Below, one piece after another: positions 26,226 through 34,660 of a stretch of 64,000 nucleotides of DNA. Made by a program: the position numbers and the translations under genes. Origin of the DNA: Nocardia jiangxiensis NBRC 101359 (GTDB lineage: Bacteria > Actinomycetota > Actinomycetes > Mycobacteriales > Mycobacteriaceae); NCBI RefSeq assembly GCF_000308615.1, contig NZ_BAGB01000169.1, forward strand, positions 62,001 to 126,000. Direction: 5' to 3'. The notes below the pieces were generated by a model. That model saw only the letters and a program-made list of their open reading frames with translations. It had not been told where the DNA came from and did no database searches. Each line of letters starts with the position of its first letter. Position 1 is the first letter of the stretch.

Positions 26226-27602
26226 TCAGGCGATCTGCGCCCTGCTGCGCCGGATATCGATCGACTCGAGCATGGCCTCGAGTCGCGACTGCAGAATCTC
26301 GTCCTTGTAGAAGGACGCATCGGCGACGTCGCCTTCGAAGAACATCGACGGGATGCCGCGCTCTTTCTGCGCGGCGTTGCCGAGCAACCGCTGCGGATTG
26401 GTGAAGGCGCGGCAGGTCCGAGACGAATGGAAGACCATGCCGTCGATACCGTAATCGTCGATATCGCGAAGCATCAGGTGCTTCAGGGTCTTCACACCGT
26501 GGTTCGTCGGGCACAGCAGGTAGTGCTGGGCCATGCCGAGCAGCGGGTTCTCGGGGTCGATCAGGTGCGGTTCCTGCCAGAAGGCGTTGTGGGTGTAGCG
26601 CCCGGCTACCACCGAGACGTCATAGGCGGCGAACTTCTTCGCCAACCAGCCCAGCTTGTTCCAGTTCATCATGCCGTCGAAATACAAGCGGTAGCGCTCC
26701 GATTCGACGCCACCGACGCCGTTGTCCAGCCGCCACTGGATCTCGTCCCGGACTGCGGTGAAGTAGTCGACCAGTTCCTGGCCGGCCGGCAGGAAGTTGA
26801 TGTGGGCGATATTGGCGATCCAGTCCCAGTAGGTGGCCGGGGTCGGCGCCGCCTGGCACAACGCCATCGCCTCGCGCCGCAGTTCGGAGGCTCGCTTGAT
26901 GTAGGCCATGTTCTGCCCCAACGCATCCCAGTCGAACGGCCGGCCGGTCTGTCCCTCGATGAACGTGATCAGTTCCTGCAACTGTTCCGCGACATACCCG
27001 GACGCATCGTCCCATTCCGATCCGGTCAGGTAGCCCGCGTCCTTGCTGTTGCCCCACAGGAACGGGAGCGAGACGTTGAAGATCGGCACCCGCTTCCCGA
27101 AGACTCGATAGGAGATCTCGTCCCATTGCTGCCCGGTGCTGCACCCGGCGTAGGCATTGACGAAGAAGTCCGGTGCGGGCAGTCGGCTCGCCAGTTCCTG
27201 CTGGTCGGTCATACCGACGATGCCGTTCTGTCCCTCCGCTGCCACACCGGCCTCATCAGCCTGACGCGACCGCTCGGTCAGCACCGCACAACCCAGATGA
27301 GTCCGGGCATAGGAGCACAGTTCACCGATGTAGCCGTATTCCGCACCCGCCTTCTGCGCGGGAACCTCCAGGTGCTGTGCCGCCAGCCGGGCGGAGAACG
27401 CCTCGCCGTGCGCCCATTCCAGACCTGCGGCCTGGAAGATGGGATTGACCGCGGAGCCGTTGTACCAGACCACCTGCTGACCGCGTTCCCGGGCGGTGAA
27501 GATGTTCTCCCAGTAGTCCGCGACCATCTTGCCGCCGGATTTCGTCACGGTGAGCCGGTTGGCCTTGCTGTTCTCGATCGGATTCTCGGTGATCGTGGTC
27601 AT
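26226..27602 (-). CDS. 2-hydroxyacyl-CoA dehydratase/benzoyl-CoA reductase family large subunit, module B
   Basis: A 458-residue HGD-D protein strongly similar to the module A large subunit, with a short extra insertion near residues 110-125 (RSRQADEAGVAAEGQNG). The likely cluster ligands are Cys96 (GELCSYAR), Cys154 (YAGCSTGQ) and a late Cys in SRTCRAF. Other shared Cys (HLGCAV, ALC, LLCP) are also retained. A GGAGG-containing leader precedes the ATG, and the gene lies 46 bp after the small subunit. Similarity between modules is high enough to indicate duplication, yet both keep intact frames, so they probably act on different substrates or steps. Confidence 0.92.
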   Translation of the reverse strand: MTTITENPIENSKANRLTVTKSGGKMVADYWENIFTARERGQQVVWYNGSAVNPIFQAAGLEWAHGEAFSARLAAQHLEVPAQKAGAEYGYIGELCSYARTHLGCAVLTERSRQADEAGVAAEGQNGIVGMTDQQELASRLPAPDFFVNAYAGCSTGQQWDEISYRVFGKRVPIFNVSLPFLWGNSKDAGYLTGSEWDDASGYVAEQLQELITFIEGQTGRPFDWDALGQNMAYIKRASELRREAMALCQAAPTPATYWDWIANIAHINFLPAGQELVDYFTAVRDEIQWRLDNGVGGVESERYRLYFDGMMNWNKLGWLAKKFAAYDVSVVAGRYTHNAFWQEPHLIDPENPLLGMAQHYLLCPTNHGVKTLKHLMLRDIDDYGIDGMVFHSSRTCRAFTNPQRLLGNAAQKERGIPSMFFEGDVADASFYKDEILQSRLEAMLESIDIRRSRAQIA

Positions 27603-27648
27603 TGGTTACCTCCTGTGGACAACGAATCGACGGACCTGGCCGGCCGCG

Positions 27649-28818
27649 TCATACCTGAACCGGGGCGAGGCGATGCCGCCGGATACGTTCCAGCAGCGCC
27701 TCGAGTCGGGTGCGGATCGATTCGACCGGCAGCCCCTCGTGTTCGGTCTCGATCAAAAGATGCGGGATGCCGCGGCGATCGAGCGCCTTGCGCAACTCCG
27801 GGTAGAACAGCATGTGCGGTTCGCAGAACTTCGCCATGAGGACGATCACCCCCTCGGCGCCGCTGCGGTCGATCGCGTCGAGCAGGTAAGCGTCCCAATC
27901 GACATCGTGCTGCACCCGGGTCGGGCACGGTACCGATACGTTGCGCCGCAGGTACCACTGCGATAGCGCGTCGATCGGATCACCTTGTGCCCCAACATCG
28001 GTGGATATGTACCGCATCCCGTGGAACAGGTCGTCGTCGACGACGAGCGCGCCGCATTCCTCGATCAGATCGAGCAGCTCCGTTCTCGGCGCATGACAGA
28101 AATGACCGGACAGATGCAGCCGCACGCGCTCGTCCCGCTCGACGGGCACGACGTGCTCGCGCACGATCCTGTTCAGCAACTCGTTGTGCTCGGCCCGGTC
28201 CATGATCATGCTCGATTTGATGAACGCCTGCAGTTGCGAAGCGGTGAAATTGGCGTCGCCGTCGCGTCGGGCGTCGTACAACCTGCGCAGCAGCTGCCGA
28301 CCGGTATCGAAGAGCCGGATACTCGCCCGCAGATCCTCGTCGGTGATCCGCTTGCCCGCGAATGTCTCCATCTTGCTGAGGAATTCGGCCATCTTCGAGT
28401 GCACCTGCTCCGGGGTCCACGGCTCTCCCATGGAGGACATGAACTGCCCGAAGTACATCGGCTTGTCCGGCTCGAACTCCCGCGTCACATCGACCGCACC
28501 GAGCAATTGGATGCAGTGATCGGCGAGGAAGAAGCCGTCGTAGACCTGCAAGCGTCCCTTGGCGGCCTGATCGGCGACACTGCGGGTGTACCCACAGTAG
28601 AACTCGGTCAGCAGGTTGCGACCGACGGTGATCGTCTCCCGGCTCTCCTGAATGATCACCGGCAGTGCACCCGCGGCGTGTGCGATCTCGGCGGGAAAGT
28701 TCATCGGGAACGCACCGACAACCGGTCGCCCGGTCCGCGCCTTCCACGCGGCAACATAGGCGTCCGGATCGGCAGCGACCTCGACCAGGGTCGAGATCGC
28801 TGATTTCGCTTCGTACAT
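27649..28818 (-). CDS. 2-hydroxyacyl-CoA dehydratase/benzoyl-CoA reductase family small subunit, module B
   Basis: A 389-residue BcrC/HgdB-type subunit. It has FPMNFPAEIAHAAGALPV near the N-terminus, candidate ligand Cys in EFYCGYTR and ADHCIQL, and the MAKFCEPHMLFYPELRKAL signature near the C-terminus. I start it at ATG 28818, which has GAGG about 9 bp upstream; an earlier in-frame start adds a low-complexity leader. It is the first gene of module B. The 245-bp region upstream holds the TTATACA/TGTACAA element. Confidence 0.92.
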   Translation of the reverse strand: MYEAKSAISTLVEVAADPDAYVAAWKARTGRPVVGAFPMNFPAEIAHAAGALPVIIQESRETITVGRNLLTEFYCGYTRSVADQAAKGRLQVYDGFFLADHCIQLLGAVDVTREFEPDKPMYFGQFMSSMGEPWTPEQVHSKMAEFLSKMETFAGKRITDEDLRASIRLFDTGRQLLRRLYDARRDGDANFTASQLQAFIKSSMIMDRAEHNELLNRIVREHVVPVERDERVRLHLSGHFCHAPRTELLDLIEECGALVVDDDLFHGMRYISTDVGAQGDPIDALSQWYLRRNVSVPCPTRVQHDVDWDAYLLDAIDRSGAEGVIVLMAKFCEPHMLFYPELRKALDRRGIPHLLIETEHEGLPVESIRTRLEALLERIRRHRLAPVQV

Positions 28819-28940
28819 CGGCTGACACCTCGAGTTCAACGGGCCGTATGGGCGGCCGGACCGACCGGCCGACAGGGGGGCTGCCCTGCGTAGCCGGTGT
28901 GGCATGTGATTTGCCCGGTAAGGATCATGATGACCCTTGT

Positions 28941-28979
28941 TTATACAGAAATCAACCCATGGTGACCTTTTTTGTACAA
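28941..28979 (-). promoter_or_regulatory. Regulatory element TTGTACA-N25-TGTATAA before module B
   Basis: On the minus strand TTGTACA (28979-28973) is followed after exactly 25 bp by TGTATAA (28947-28941). The same two words with the same 25-bp spacing occur on the plus strand at 30345-30383, both with TTTC directly before TGTATAA. The downstream word contains a TATAAA-like -10. The element lies about 120 bp before the module B start codon. The adjacent PaaX-like protein is the likely binder (inference). No gene was seen elsewhere in 28819-29063. Confidence 0.6.
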
Positions 28980-29063
28980 CCTTAGATCGCGAGGGTCCCC
29001 GACCAGCACATACGACATACAGCCCTGCGGGTGTCCGCTCAGATCACCCGGGTTTCCGACTCC

Positions 29064-29894
29064 TCAGCGTGGCGCGCAGTCCCGCACAAGTTTCCTCCAG
29101 CGAGCATGTGCGAGCCTTCCCCAGCGCTCGCGGCATGCGCGGATCAGCGCCGCACCGTCGCGACCGATCCACTCCGGCAGCAATTCCTCGGGCAGGTACG
29201 GATCGCGCCGCATGAATCGCTGCTGCACATTGAGCAACTCGAGATACGCGAACAGCGTCTCGTCGCCGCCTCGCGGCTCCGGCAAGCTGTTCAGCTGATC
29301 CAGCAGGGTCTTGTAGTGCACTTCGAGATCGGTCAGATCCCATGCCTTCCCAGCGATCTCGTCACCACCGAGACCGGCGTCGTGCACCGTGCCGACAACG
29401 GACAACGCCGAGGAACGCAGGCCCAGGCTCTCGACCAGCTCGCTGAGCTCCGCACCGCGTTCGGTGTGCGGCGTCAGCCACACCCCGGGCATCGGGTTGC
29501 CCAGCCCCAGCCAGGACAACCCGCCGTAGAGCCGCTTACGCGTCGTCCGCTGCTCGCCGGGCACGGTGACGAACAGCAGCAACCATCGACCATCCCATTC
29601 CGGCGGACCGGCCAGGTACGCATCGGAACGATGGATACCGTCGGTCACCAGGGCGCGCCCTTTCTCCGCCAGGCGCCACTTCACCGCCCGGCCGTCCCGC
29701 TCTCGCACGACCCAGCCCGCATCGGCCGCCCGCGCCAGCACCTGCCGCGCGGCATGTTCTTCGACACCCAGACCGCCGAGCACATGCAGCAGGGCGGTGG
29801 TCCACGCCGCCTCGGGCGGCGCGTACATCATTTCGCCGATCACCGTGAGAAGCAGGGACCTGGCGCTCGGCGCCGGCAGATTCAGCTCGAACAC
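29064..29894 (-). CDS. PaaX-like transcriptional repressor (module B)
   Basis: A 276-residue PaaX-family protein paralogous to the one at 7755-8654: winged-helix N-terminus, EWDGRWLLLFVTVPGEQ, TRKRLYGGLSWLGLGN and PGVWLTPH in the middle, and a C-terminal domain ending in HARWRKLVRDC. Start is GTG at 29894. It sits directly upstream of module B in the same direction, with the 28941-28979 element between them. It should repress module B and perhaps the transporter until a CoA-thioester intermediate appears; the ligand is unknown. Confidence 0.9.
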   Translation of the reverse strand: MFELNLPAPSARSLLLTVIGEMMYAPPEAAWTTALLHVLGGLGVEEHAARQVLARAADAGWVVRERDGRAVKWRLAEKGRALVTDGIHRSDAYLAGPPEWDGRWLLLFVTVPGEQRTTRKRLYGGLSWLGLGNPMPGVWLTPHTERGAELSELVESLGLRSSALSVVGTVHDAGLGGDEIAGKAWDLTDLEVHYKTLLDQLNSLPEPRGGDETLFAYLELLNVQQRFMRRDPYLPEELLPEWIGRDGAALIRACRERWGRLAHARWRKLVRDCAPR

Positions 29895-30344
29895 GCATGC
29901 ATTGTTGCAGGATCACGCACCGTATCCGTCAACTCGGGCGTCCGAACCGCCACAAGCCACCTCCACCGGTCAACTCGTCGTCAGCGAAGGCGAGAGATGG
30001 CCGCGTCCGGCAGAGCAACCGGCTTCGGGTTCCGCTCCGACGTACCGATTCAATACTCACCGCATTCCCCAAAGCCGCTATGCCATAACATATTTCGCGC
30101 CGCTGATCACGCGGCCGGCCTCGACTCCGGCGCTGGGCCTCGGCCTTCGGCACCGGATCGCTCGTCGACATCAGCGTCGGCGACCGAATGTCGGAGCGCA
30201 CCATCCGACGCACGTCACCCCCTTCCCGCCTGATGTCCCACTTTCCGATTGGGCGGGACACGTGGGCGCGGCCCGGATCCGTACCCTGCGCGAGAAGCCG
30301 GCCGAGATCCTCCAAGAGTCGACTCCGAACCGCTCCCATCAAGC

Positions 30345-30383
30345 TTGTACATTTCCCGGAATTAGATGTTGCTTTCTGTATAA
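30345..30383 (+). promoter_or_regulatory. Regulatory element TTGTACA-N25-TGTATAA, second copy
   Basis: TTGTACA at 30345-30351 and TGTATAA at 30377-30383, 25 bp apart; with flanks it forms an almost complete 9-bp inverted repeat (GCTTGTACA / TGTATAAGC). It faces the transporter gene, 262 bp upstream of its start. The 29895-30561 gap otherwise shows no convincing gene. Confidence 0.55.
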
Positions 30384-30561
30384 GCTCACGCCATGATGTA
30401 GATGTTGGGCAGATCACACACTTGACTGCCGCGCCGTGGTCGCACACCCCGCCGCACGAGAGCTCGCCACCGCAGCACTCGAATGAAATTCATACCGGGA
30501 CAAGACTGTTCGATCGGACGGCCGTCGCGCCACACACTTCACGCAGTGAGAGGAACGAATC

Positions 30562-30606
30562 TTGACCAGACTCAGGCTCGAATTTATGGTCATTCCATAT
30601 GACCAT
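30562..30606 (+). promoter_or_regulatory. Promoter and 21-bp operator of the transporter gene
   Basis: TTGACC (30562-30567), 17 bp, TATGGT (30585-30590). The -10 overlaps a perfect dyad ATGGTCAT-TCCAT-ATGACCAT at 30586-30606. From the -10 onward, 20 of 22 positions match the promoter of the acyl-CoA dehydrogenase operon at 25243-25264, so one regulator should control both. Confidence 0.75.
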
Positions 30607-30644
30607 TTATCGCGCAGTGCTTGCCGACCTGCCGAGGAGACGGT

Positions 30645-31988
30645 ATGACGACGCCGACTGCCGCCCCCTTCCCCCACGACGAATCGCAACCGCCGCGAAC
30701 GAATCCCCGACGCGCGGCTACCGCGGCCTTTCTCGGCACCGTCGTCGAGTTCTACGACCTGGTCATCTACGGCACGGCCGCAGCCCTCGTATTCGGCCGG
30801 GTGTTCTTCCGTGATGTGAGCCCGCACGTTGCCCTCATCATGTCCTTCACCACCTTTGCCAGCGGCTATCTGGTGCGACCGATCGGCGGACTGGTCTTCG
30901 GCTACATCGGTGACCGGTTCGGTCGTCGCCAGGCGCTCATGCTGACCATCGCCATGATGGGCGGCGCCACGGTGTTGATCGGCGTGCTACCGACCTACGC
31001 GACGGCCGGCGCACTGGCGCCGATTTTGCTGGTCGTCCTACGCCTGCTTCAAGGAATCGCGGTCGGTGGCGAACAGGGCGGAGCCGTCCTGATCGCCGTG
31101 GAGCACGCACCGGCGAACAAACGTGGCTTCTACGGAAGCTTCTCCACCGCCGGCGCGCAAGGCGGAACCGTCATCGCCACAGCCATTTTCGCACTGGTCA
31201 CGCTGCTACCGGACAATGCGTTCAATACCTGGGGCTGGCGAATTCCGTTCCTGCTCAGCGCTGTCATCGTCGCGGTCGGGATAATGGTGCGATACGGACT
31301 CGAAGAAACTCCCGCCTTCAAGAAAGTGCAGCAGACCGGCGAACGAACACGCAATCCGATTCGTGCGTCCCTGATCGAGCAGCCCTTGACGATTGTCGGC
31401 ATCGTGCTCGTGATGAGCGGTGTATTCGCCTGCTGGTATCTGCTGACCGTATACACCCTCAGTTACGCGGTCGAGCACGTCGAAATTCCGCGAACCAAGA
31501 TGCTGTCGATGGTCACGGTTGCCACCCTGCTGGTCGTGGTGATGAACCCGGTCTGGGGAGCCGTGTCCGACCGCATCGGCCGGACGAAACTGGTCATCGC
31601 CGGACTGCTCATCGATGGAGTGCTGCTGTTCGCCTACTTCGCAGCCTTGCCCACCGGCAACCTGGCGCTCATCTTCGTGCTCATGCTGGCCACCACGGGA
31701 TGTGGCCACGCGATGGTCAACGGTGTCGTTCCGGCATTCGTGGTCGAAAGCTTCCCCGCCGAAGTGCGCTACACCGCAGGCTCTCTCGGTTTCCAGCTCG
31801 CCGGAGTACTCGGCGGATTCGCCCCACTCGTCGCTGTCACGCTGCAGAACTCGAGGGCGGGACTGATGTCGATCCCTGCCCTGTGCCTGCTGTTCTGCCT
31901 GCTGGGTGCGATCAGCGCTTACACCCTGCGCCGACAGTTTCGACCGAAGCCCGACACCGACCTCGAACCCGCACCAACGTTCGGCTGA
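30645..31988 (+). CDS. MFS transporter, metabolite:H+ symporter type
   Basis: A 447-residue membrane protein with about 12 hydrophobic segments. The loop motif GYIGDRFGRRQAL lies between TM2 and TM3, and RLLQGIAVGGEQGGA in TM4-5. FLGTVVEFYDLVIYG at the start is typical of the MHS family (shikimate, alpha-ketoglutarate or aromatic-acid symporters). ATG 30645 follows a GAGGAGACGG site. It probably imports the acid degraded by this island, as it shares operators with modules of the region. The specific substrate is not readable. A large hairpin follows 130 bp downstream. Confidence 0.9.
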   Translation: MTTPTAAPFPHDESQPPRTNPRRAATAAFLGTVVEFYDLVIYGTAAALVFGRVFFRDVSPHVALIMSFTTFASGYLVRPIGGLVFGYIGDRFGRRQALMLTIAMMGGATVLIGVLPTYATAGALAPILLVVLRLLQGIAVGGEQGGAVLIAVEHAPANKRGFYGSFSTAGAQGGTVIATAIFALVTLLPDNAFNTWGWRIPFLLSAVIVAVGIMVRYGLEETPAFKKVQQTGERTRNPIRASLIEQPLTIVGIVLVMSGVFACWYLLTVYTLSYAVEHVEIPRTKMLSMVTVATLLVVVMNPVWGAVSDRIGRTKLVIAGLLIDGVLLFAYFAALPTGNLALIFVLMLATTGCGHAMVNGVVPAFVVESFPAEVRYTAGSLGFQLAGVLGGFAPLVAVTLQNSRAGLMSIPALCLLFCLLGAISAYTLRRQFRPKPDTDLEPAPTFG

Positions 31989-32118
31989 GATCTACACGGG
32001 CAAAAAAACACTGCGCAGCATAATACTCGAATTCTGCGCCACCGACACTCACGGCATTCCGGCAATGGGAAATCGACCGCGAAATCCAGCCCAGCGGTAA
32101 TCAACTGAACGGCAATAC

Positions 32119-32156
32119 TTTCGGCCGGATGGTCCATGCGGACCACCCGGCCGAAA
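32119..32156. terminator. Large hairpin terminator
   Basis: Arms 32119-32135 and 32140-32156 pair over 16 of 17 positions (TTTCGGCCGG / CCGGCCGAAA plus TGGTCC / GGACCA) around an ATGC loop, with one A/C mismatch. It lies between the transporter and the convergent decayed hydrolase gene. No gene was seen in 31989-32274. Confidence 0.8.
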
Positions 32157-32274
32157 CCTGCGGACCGATTAGCTCACCGACATACACATTTCTGCCGGCG
32201 ACCTTTCCGTAGCCGCCGATCACTGCCGAACGTCCAGCGCCACAATGGAAGTTCATGCCATCCTATAGACGAGC

Positions 32275-32833
32275 TCAGTGTGTGAGCTCGCGGAGCGGCA
32301 CCGCCTGTGCCATCAGGTCATAGCGCGCCGGACCAGGGTGTATTCCACCAAGTGAACCAGTGACGGAACGTTGTTTCGGCCGGTCCGGCTCACTCAACGC
32401 CTTCTCGAAGTCGACGATCGTGACGTCGTGAAGGCAGCGAATCCACGCGTTCAGCAGTTGCCGCTGGTCATCGCTGGCAGTGTCCGGCATCGCGTCGGCG
32501 AAGACAACCCTACGAGATACTCGCAAAATATACGTTCCCACAACGACTTTCAACCCGGCGGCATGAGCGGCATCGATCAAGCGGCAAACTCCGGACTCGA
32601 CATCGGTCGCAGACCGATTGCAGTAGCGCAGATCGTTCCCGCCCTCATCGATATCGATGTACGGTGTCGCCTCCGATGCCCGCGTTAACCACCGACAGCG
32701 GGATTGCGGCCGCGTGCAGACGATCTGCCAGACAATCCGGATATGTTGCATGAGTGTCCGAACCCGAGGCCGTTCCTTGCGAGTAACAGTCAATTGGCTC
32801 ACGAAGACGGCGGCCAAGAGCGAGATCCCCCAC
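32275..32833 (-). pseudogene. Decayed GDSL/SGNH hydrolase
   Basis: Two minus-strand frames each carry part of one SGNH hydrolase. From 32833 to 32645: GDLALGRRL, then THATYPDCLADRLHAA and VVNAGIGGD (N-terminal block and the Gly block). In another frame, from about 32690 to 32275: EGGNDLRY (the Asn block), then RLIDAAHAAGLKVVVGTY and DFEKALSEPD, ending with GGIHPGPARYDLMAQAV (the catalytic His block). The nucleophile block is degraded (GDLA for GDSL) and about 20 residues are missing at the frame change. This is a frameshifted, partly deleted gene. No upstream partner is evident up to 33222. Confidence 0.75.
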
Positions 32834-33222
32834 TGCCGGCGCGAACGGCGGCTGTTATTTACGGTCGCGCAGGTCGTGCAGATCATTCGCCAAAGTGAGA
32901 CTTCGCACCACGGAGTTACATTGCGACAGTGCGGCATCCGACACTGGCGAGCACGAAACAGTCGCGTCGCAAGCCCTTCCGGATAGAACAATTTCCGCTC
33001 CCACCAGGCATTATGACGGGCAGTCGCCAAGGCCCCGACGGTAGCCGCAACAAGGGTTGCAGTCATAACTGCGGCCATGGGCGCCGGGCTGTGAGTTCCG
33101 AACAGGCCGATGAGAAGGGAAGCTGTTGCGCCACCAAGGAACTGACCGCCGCCAAGTAACGCCGAGGTGGTCCCGGGAGGCGGACCGCCACGCCTTGTCG
33201 CGGGACCCGAATCGCGTCGGAT

Positions 33223-34278
33223 TCAGGGGCGTACCTCGTAGACCGCGTTCAACGGAGTCTCTGCGACGCGGCGGAACCGGGTGAACCCGGCATCGGCGGT
33301 CACCTGGCGGATCGCGGCCTCACCCGCCTGGGCGCCCAGGGCGTAGCCGCCGGGCTGGGACAGCGCATTCGGCACGCACAGCTGGCTCGAGGCGTTGTAG
33401 TAGACCCGGCCGACCGGGTTGAGGTTGTCCGCGACATCGTCGGCCGCGTTGGGCTCGACGACCATCCAGGTGCCGTCCGGCTCGAGTACCTCGCGCACGT
33501 GCCGCGCCGCGGCGAGCGGGTCACCCATGTCGTGCAGGCAGTCGAACGTGGCGGCCAGGGCGTAGTCGCTGCCGGAAAAGTCGGTCGCCGAGGCCACTTC
33601 GAACCTGATCCGGTCCCCGACCCCGGCGTCCGCGGCCCGCTTACGGGCGATCTCGATCGACTGTTCGTGGTAGTCCGAACCGGTGAACCGGGAGTTCGGG
33701 AACTCCCGCGCCAGCAGGATCCCCGATGCGCCGAGCCCGCAACCGATATCGGCGACGTTCGCCCCGGCACGAAGTTTGTCCTGCACGCCGTCCAGTGCCG
33801 GGATCCAGGACGGAACCAGGTTGGCGGCGTATCCGGGACGAAAGAACTGCTCACACCCGGTGAAGACGTACTGGTCGTGCTCGTGCCAGCCCATCCCGTC
33901 ACCGGTGCGGAACGCCTCGGTGATCCGCGGTTCGGCCTTCAGCGCGCCGAGCGCGAGCACGAATGCACCCGGCAGATAGACCCCGCCGTCCGGGTTGGTG
34001 AGGGTGAACACCTGTTCCTCGGTCATCGAGTAGGTGTCGCTCGCCGCGTCGTACTCCACGTATCCACCGGCCGCCTGGCCGCGCAACCACTCGGTGACGT
34101 AGCGCGGATCGGTACCCGTGCGCTCGGCGAGTTCGGCGGGGAGCGCCGGGCCCTCGGCCAGGGCTCGATACAGCCCGAGGTTGTGTCCGATCACCACGTT
34201 GCCTGCCGCGAACGTAGCCCCCAGGTCGGCGACGAACCGGCCCATGAACTCGTGCAGCTTGTCCATGTCGACGGACAT
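33223..34278 (-). CDS. SAM-dependent methyltransferase, Rv2258c-like
   Basis: A 351-residue protein with an N-terminal winged-helix dimerisation domain (about residues 20-90, LPAELAERTGTDPRYVTEWLRG) and a class I methyltransferase domain. The SAM motif is VADIGCGLGASGILLA and the acidic ribose-binding strand FTGSDYH. The motif TFDCLHDMGDP precedes a VVEPNAADD segment. This arrangement matches the mycobacterial Rv2258c family and O-methyltransferases of secondary metabolism; the acceptor is unknown. A GAGGAGG site precedes ATG 34278. It stands alone between a decayed gene and the divergent kinase gene. Confidence 0.88.
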   Translation of the reverse strand: MSVDMDKLHEFMGRFVADLGATFAAGNVVIGHNLGLYRALAEGPALPAELAERTGTDPRYVTEWLRGQAAGGYVEYDAASDTYSMTEEQVFTLTNPDGGVYLPGAFVLALGALKAEPRITEAFRTGDGMGWHEHDQYVFTGCEQFFRPGYAANLVPSWIPALDGVQDKLRAGANVADIGCGLGASGILLAREFPNSRFTGSDYHEQSIEIARKRAADAGVGDRIRFEVASATDFSGSDYALAATFDCLHDMGDPLAAARHVREVLEPDGTWMVVEPNAADDVADNLNPVGRVYYNASSQLCVPNALSQPGGYALGAQAGEAAIRQVTADAGFTRFRRVAETPLNAVYEVRP

Positions 34279-34660
34279 GACGAGCCTCCTCTACCTGATG
34301 TGTGCGACCGTCGAATCGTGAGTTCTCGCAGCGAAACTGCTGATATCCGGCATCACGACCGAGCAGTGGAGGACAGGAACCACGCGGTGCGGGCGCGCCA
34401 CGGACCGTGCGGTAGATGATCGGCTTCGCTGCCACCCCGAAGAACCGGACCAAACACATCGCGCAGTTCGGAATCTACTCGCGGCCAGACACCGCGGATG
34501 CCCCCATAAGTCCTCACTCGTCACGGGTCGATGGGCAACACGACAGGCTCTGCAGATGAGGCTTTGCGTCGATCACAGGCAGGGCGCCACTCTGCGGCGC
34601 GCGGCGGCCACGCCGGTGACCGCGAAGTACCCTTGATATGTCACGAATCAGGACCGGCAT
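34279..34660. other. Intergenic region, divergent promoters expected
   Basis: This 382-bp gap separates the divergent methyltransferase and kinase genes. I see no coding frame with family resemblance and no strong dyad. It presumably holds the promoters of both genes. Confidence 0.5.

Noticed and set aside
29929..30171. Minus-strand frame starting MSTSDPVPKAEAQ with an RGRPR motif, possibly a TetR N-terminus
   Set aside because: Beyond the RGRPR word no helix-turn-helix continues; the region lacks a ribosome site and overlaps a promoter region, so a gene or remnant cannot be supported.
30414..30827. Minus-strand frame across the transporter promoter
   Set aside because: It overlaps the well-supported transporter start and its operator and shows no family resemblance.
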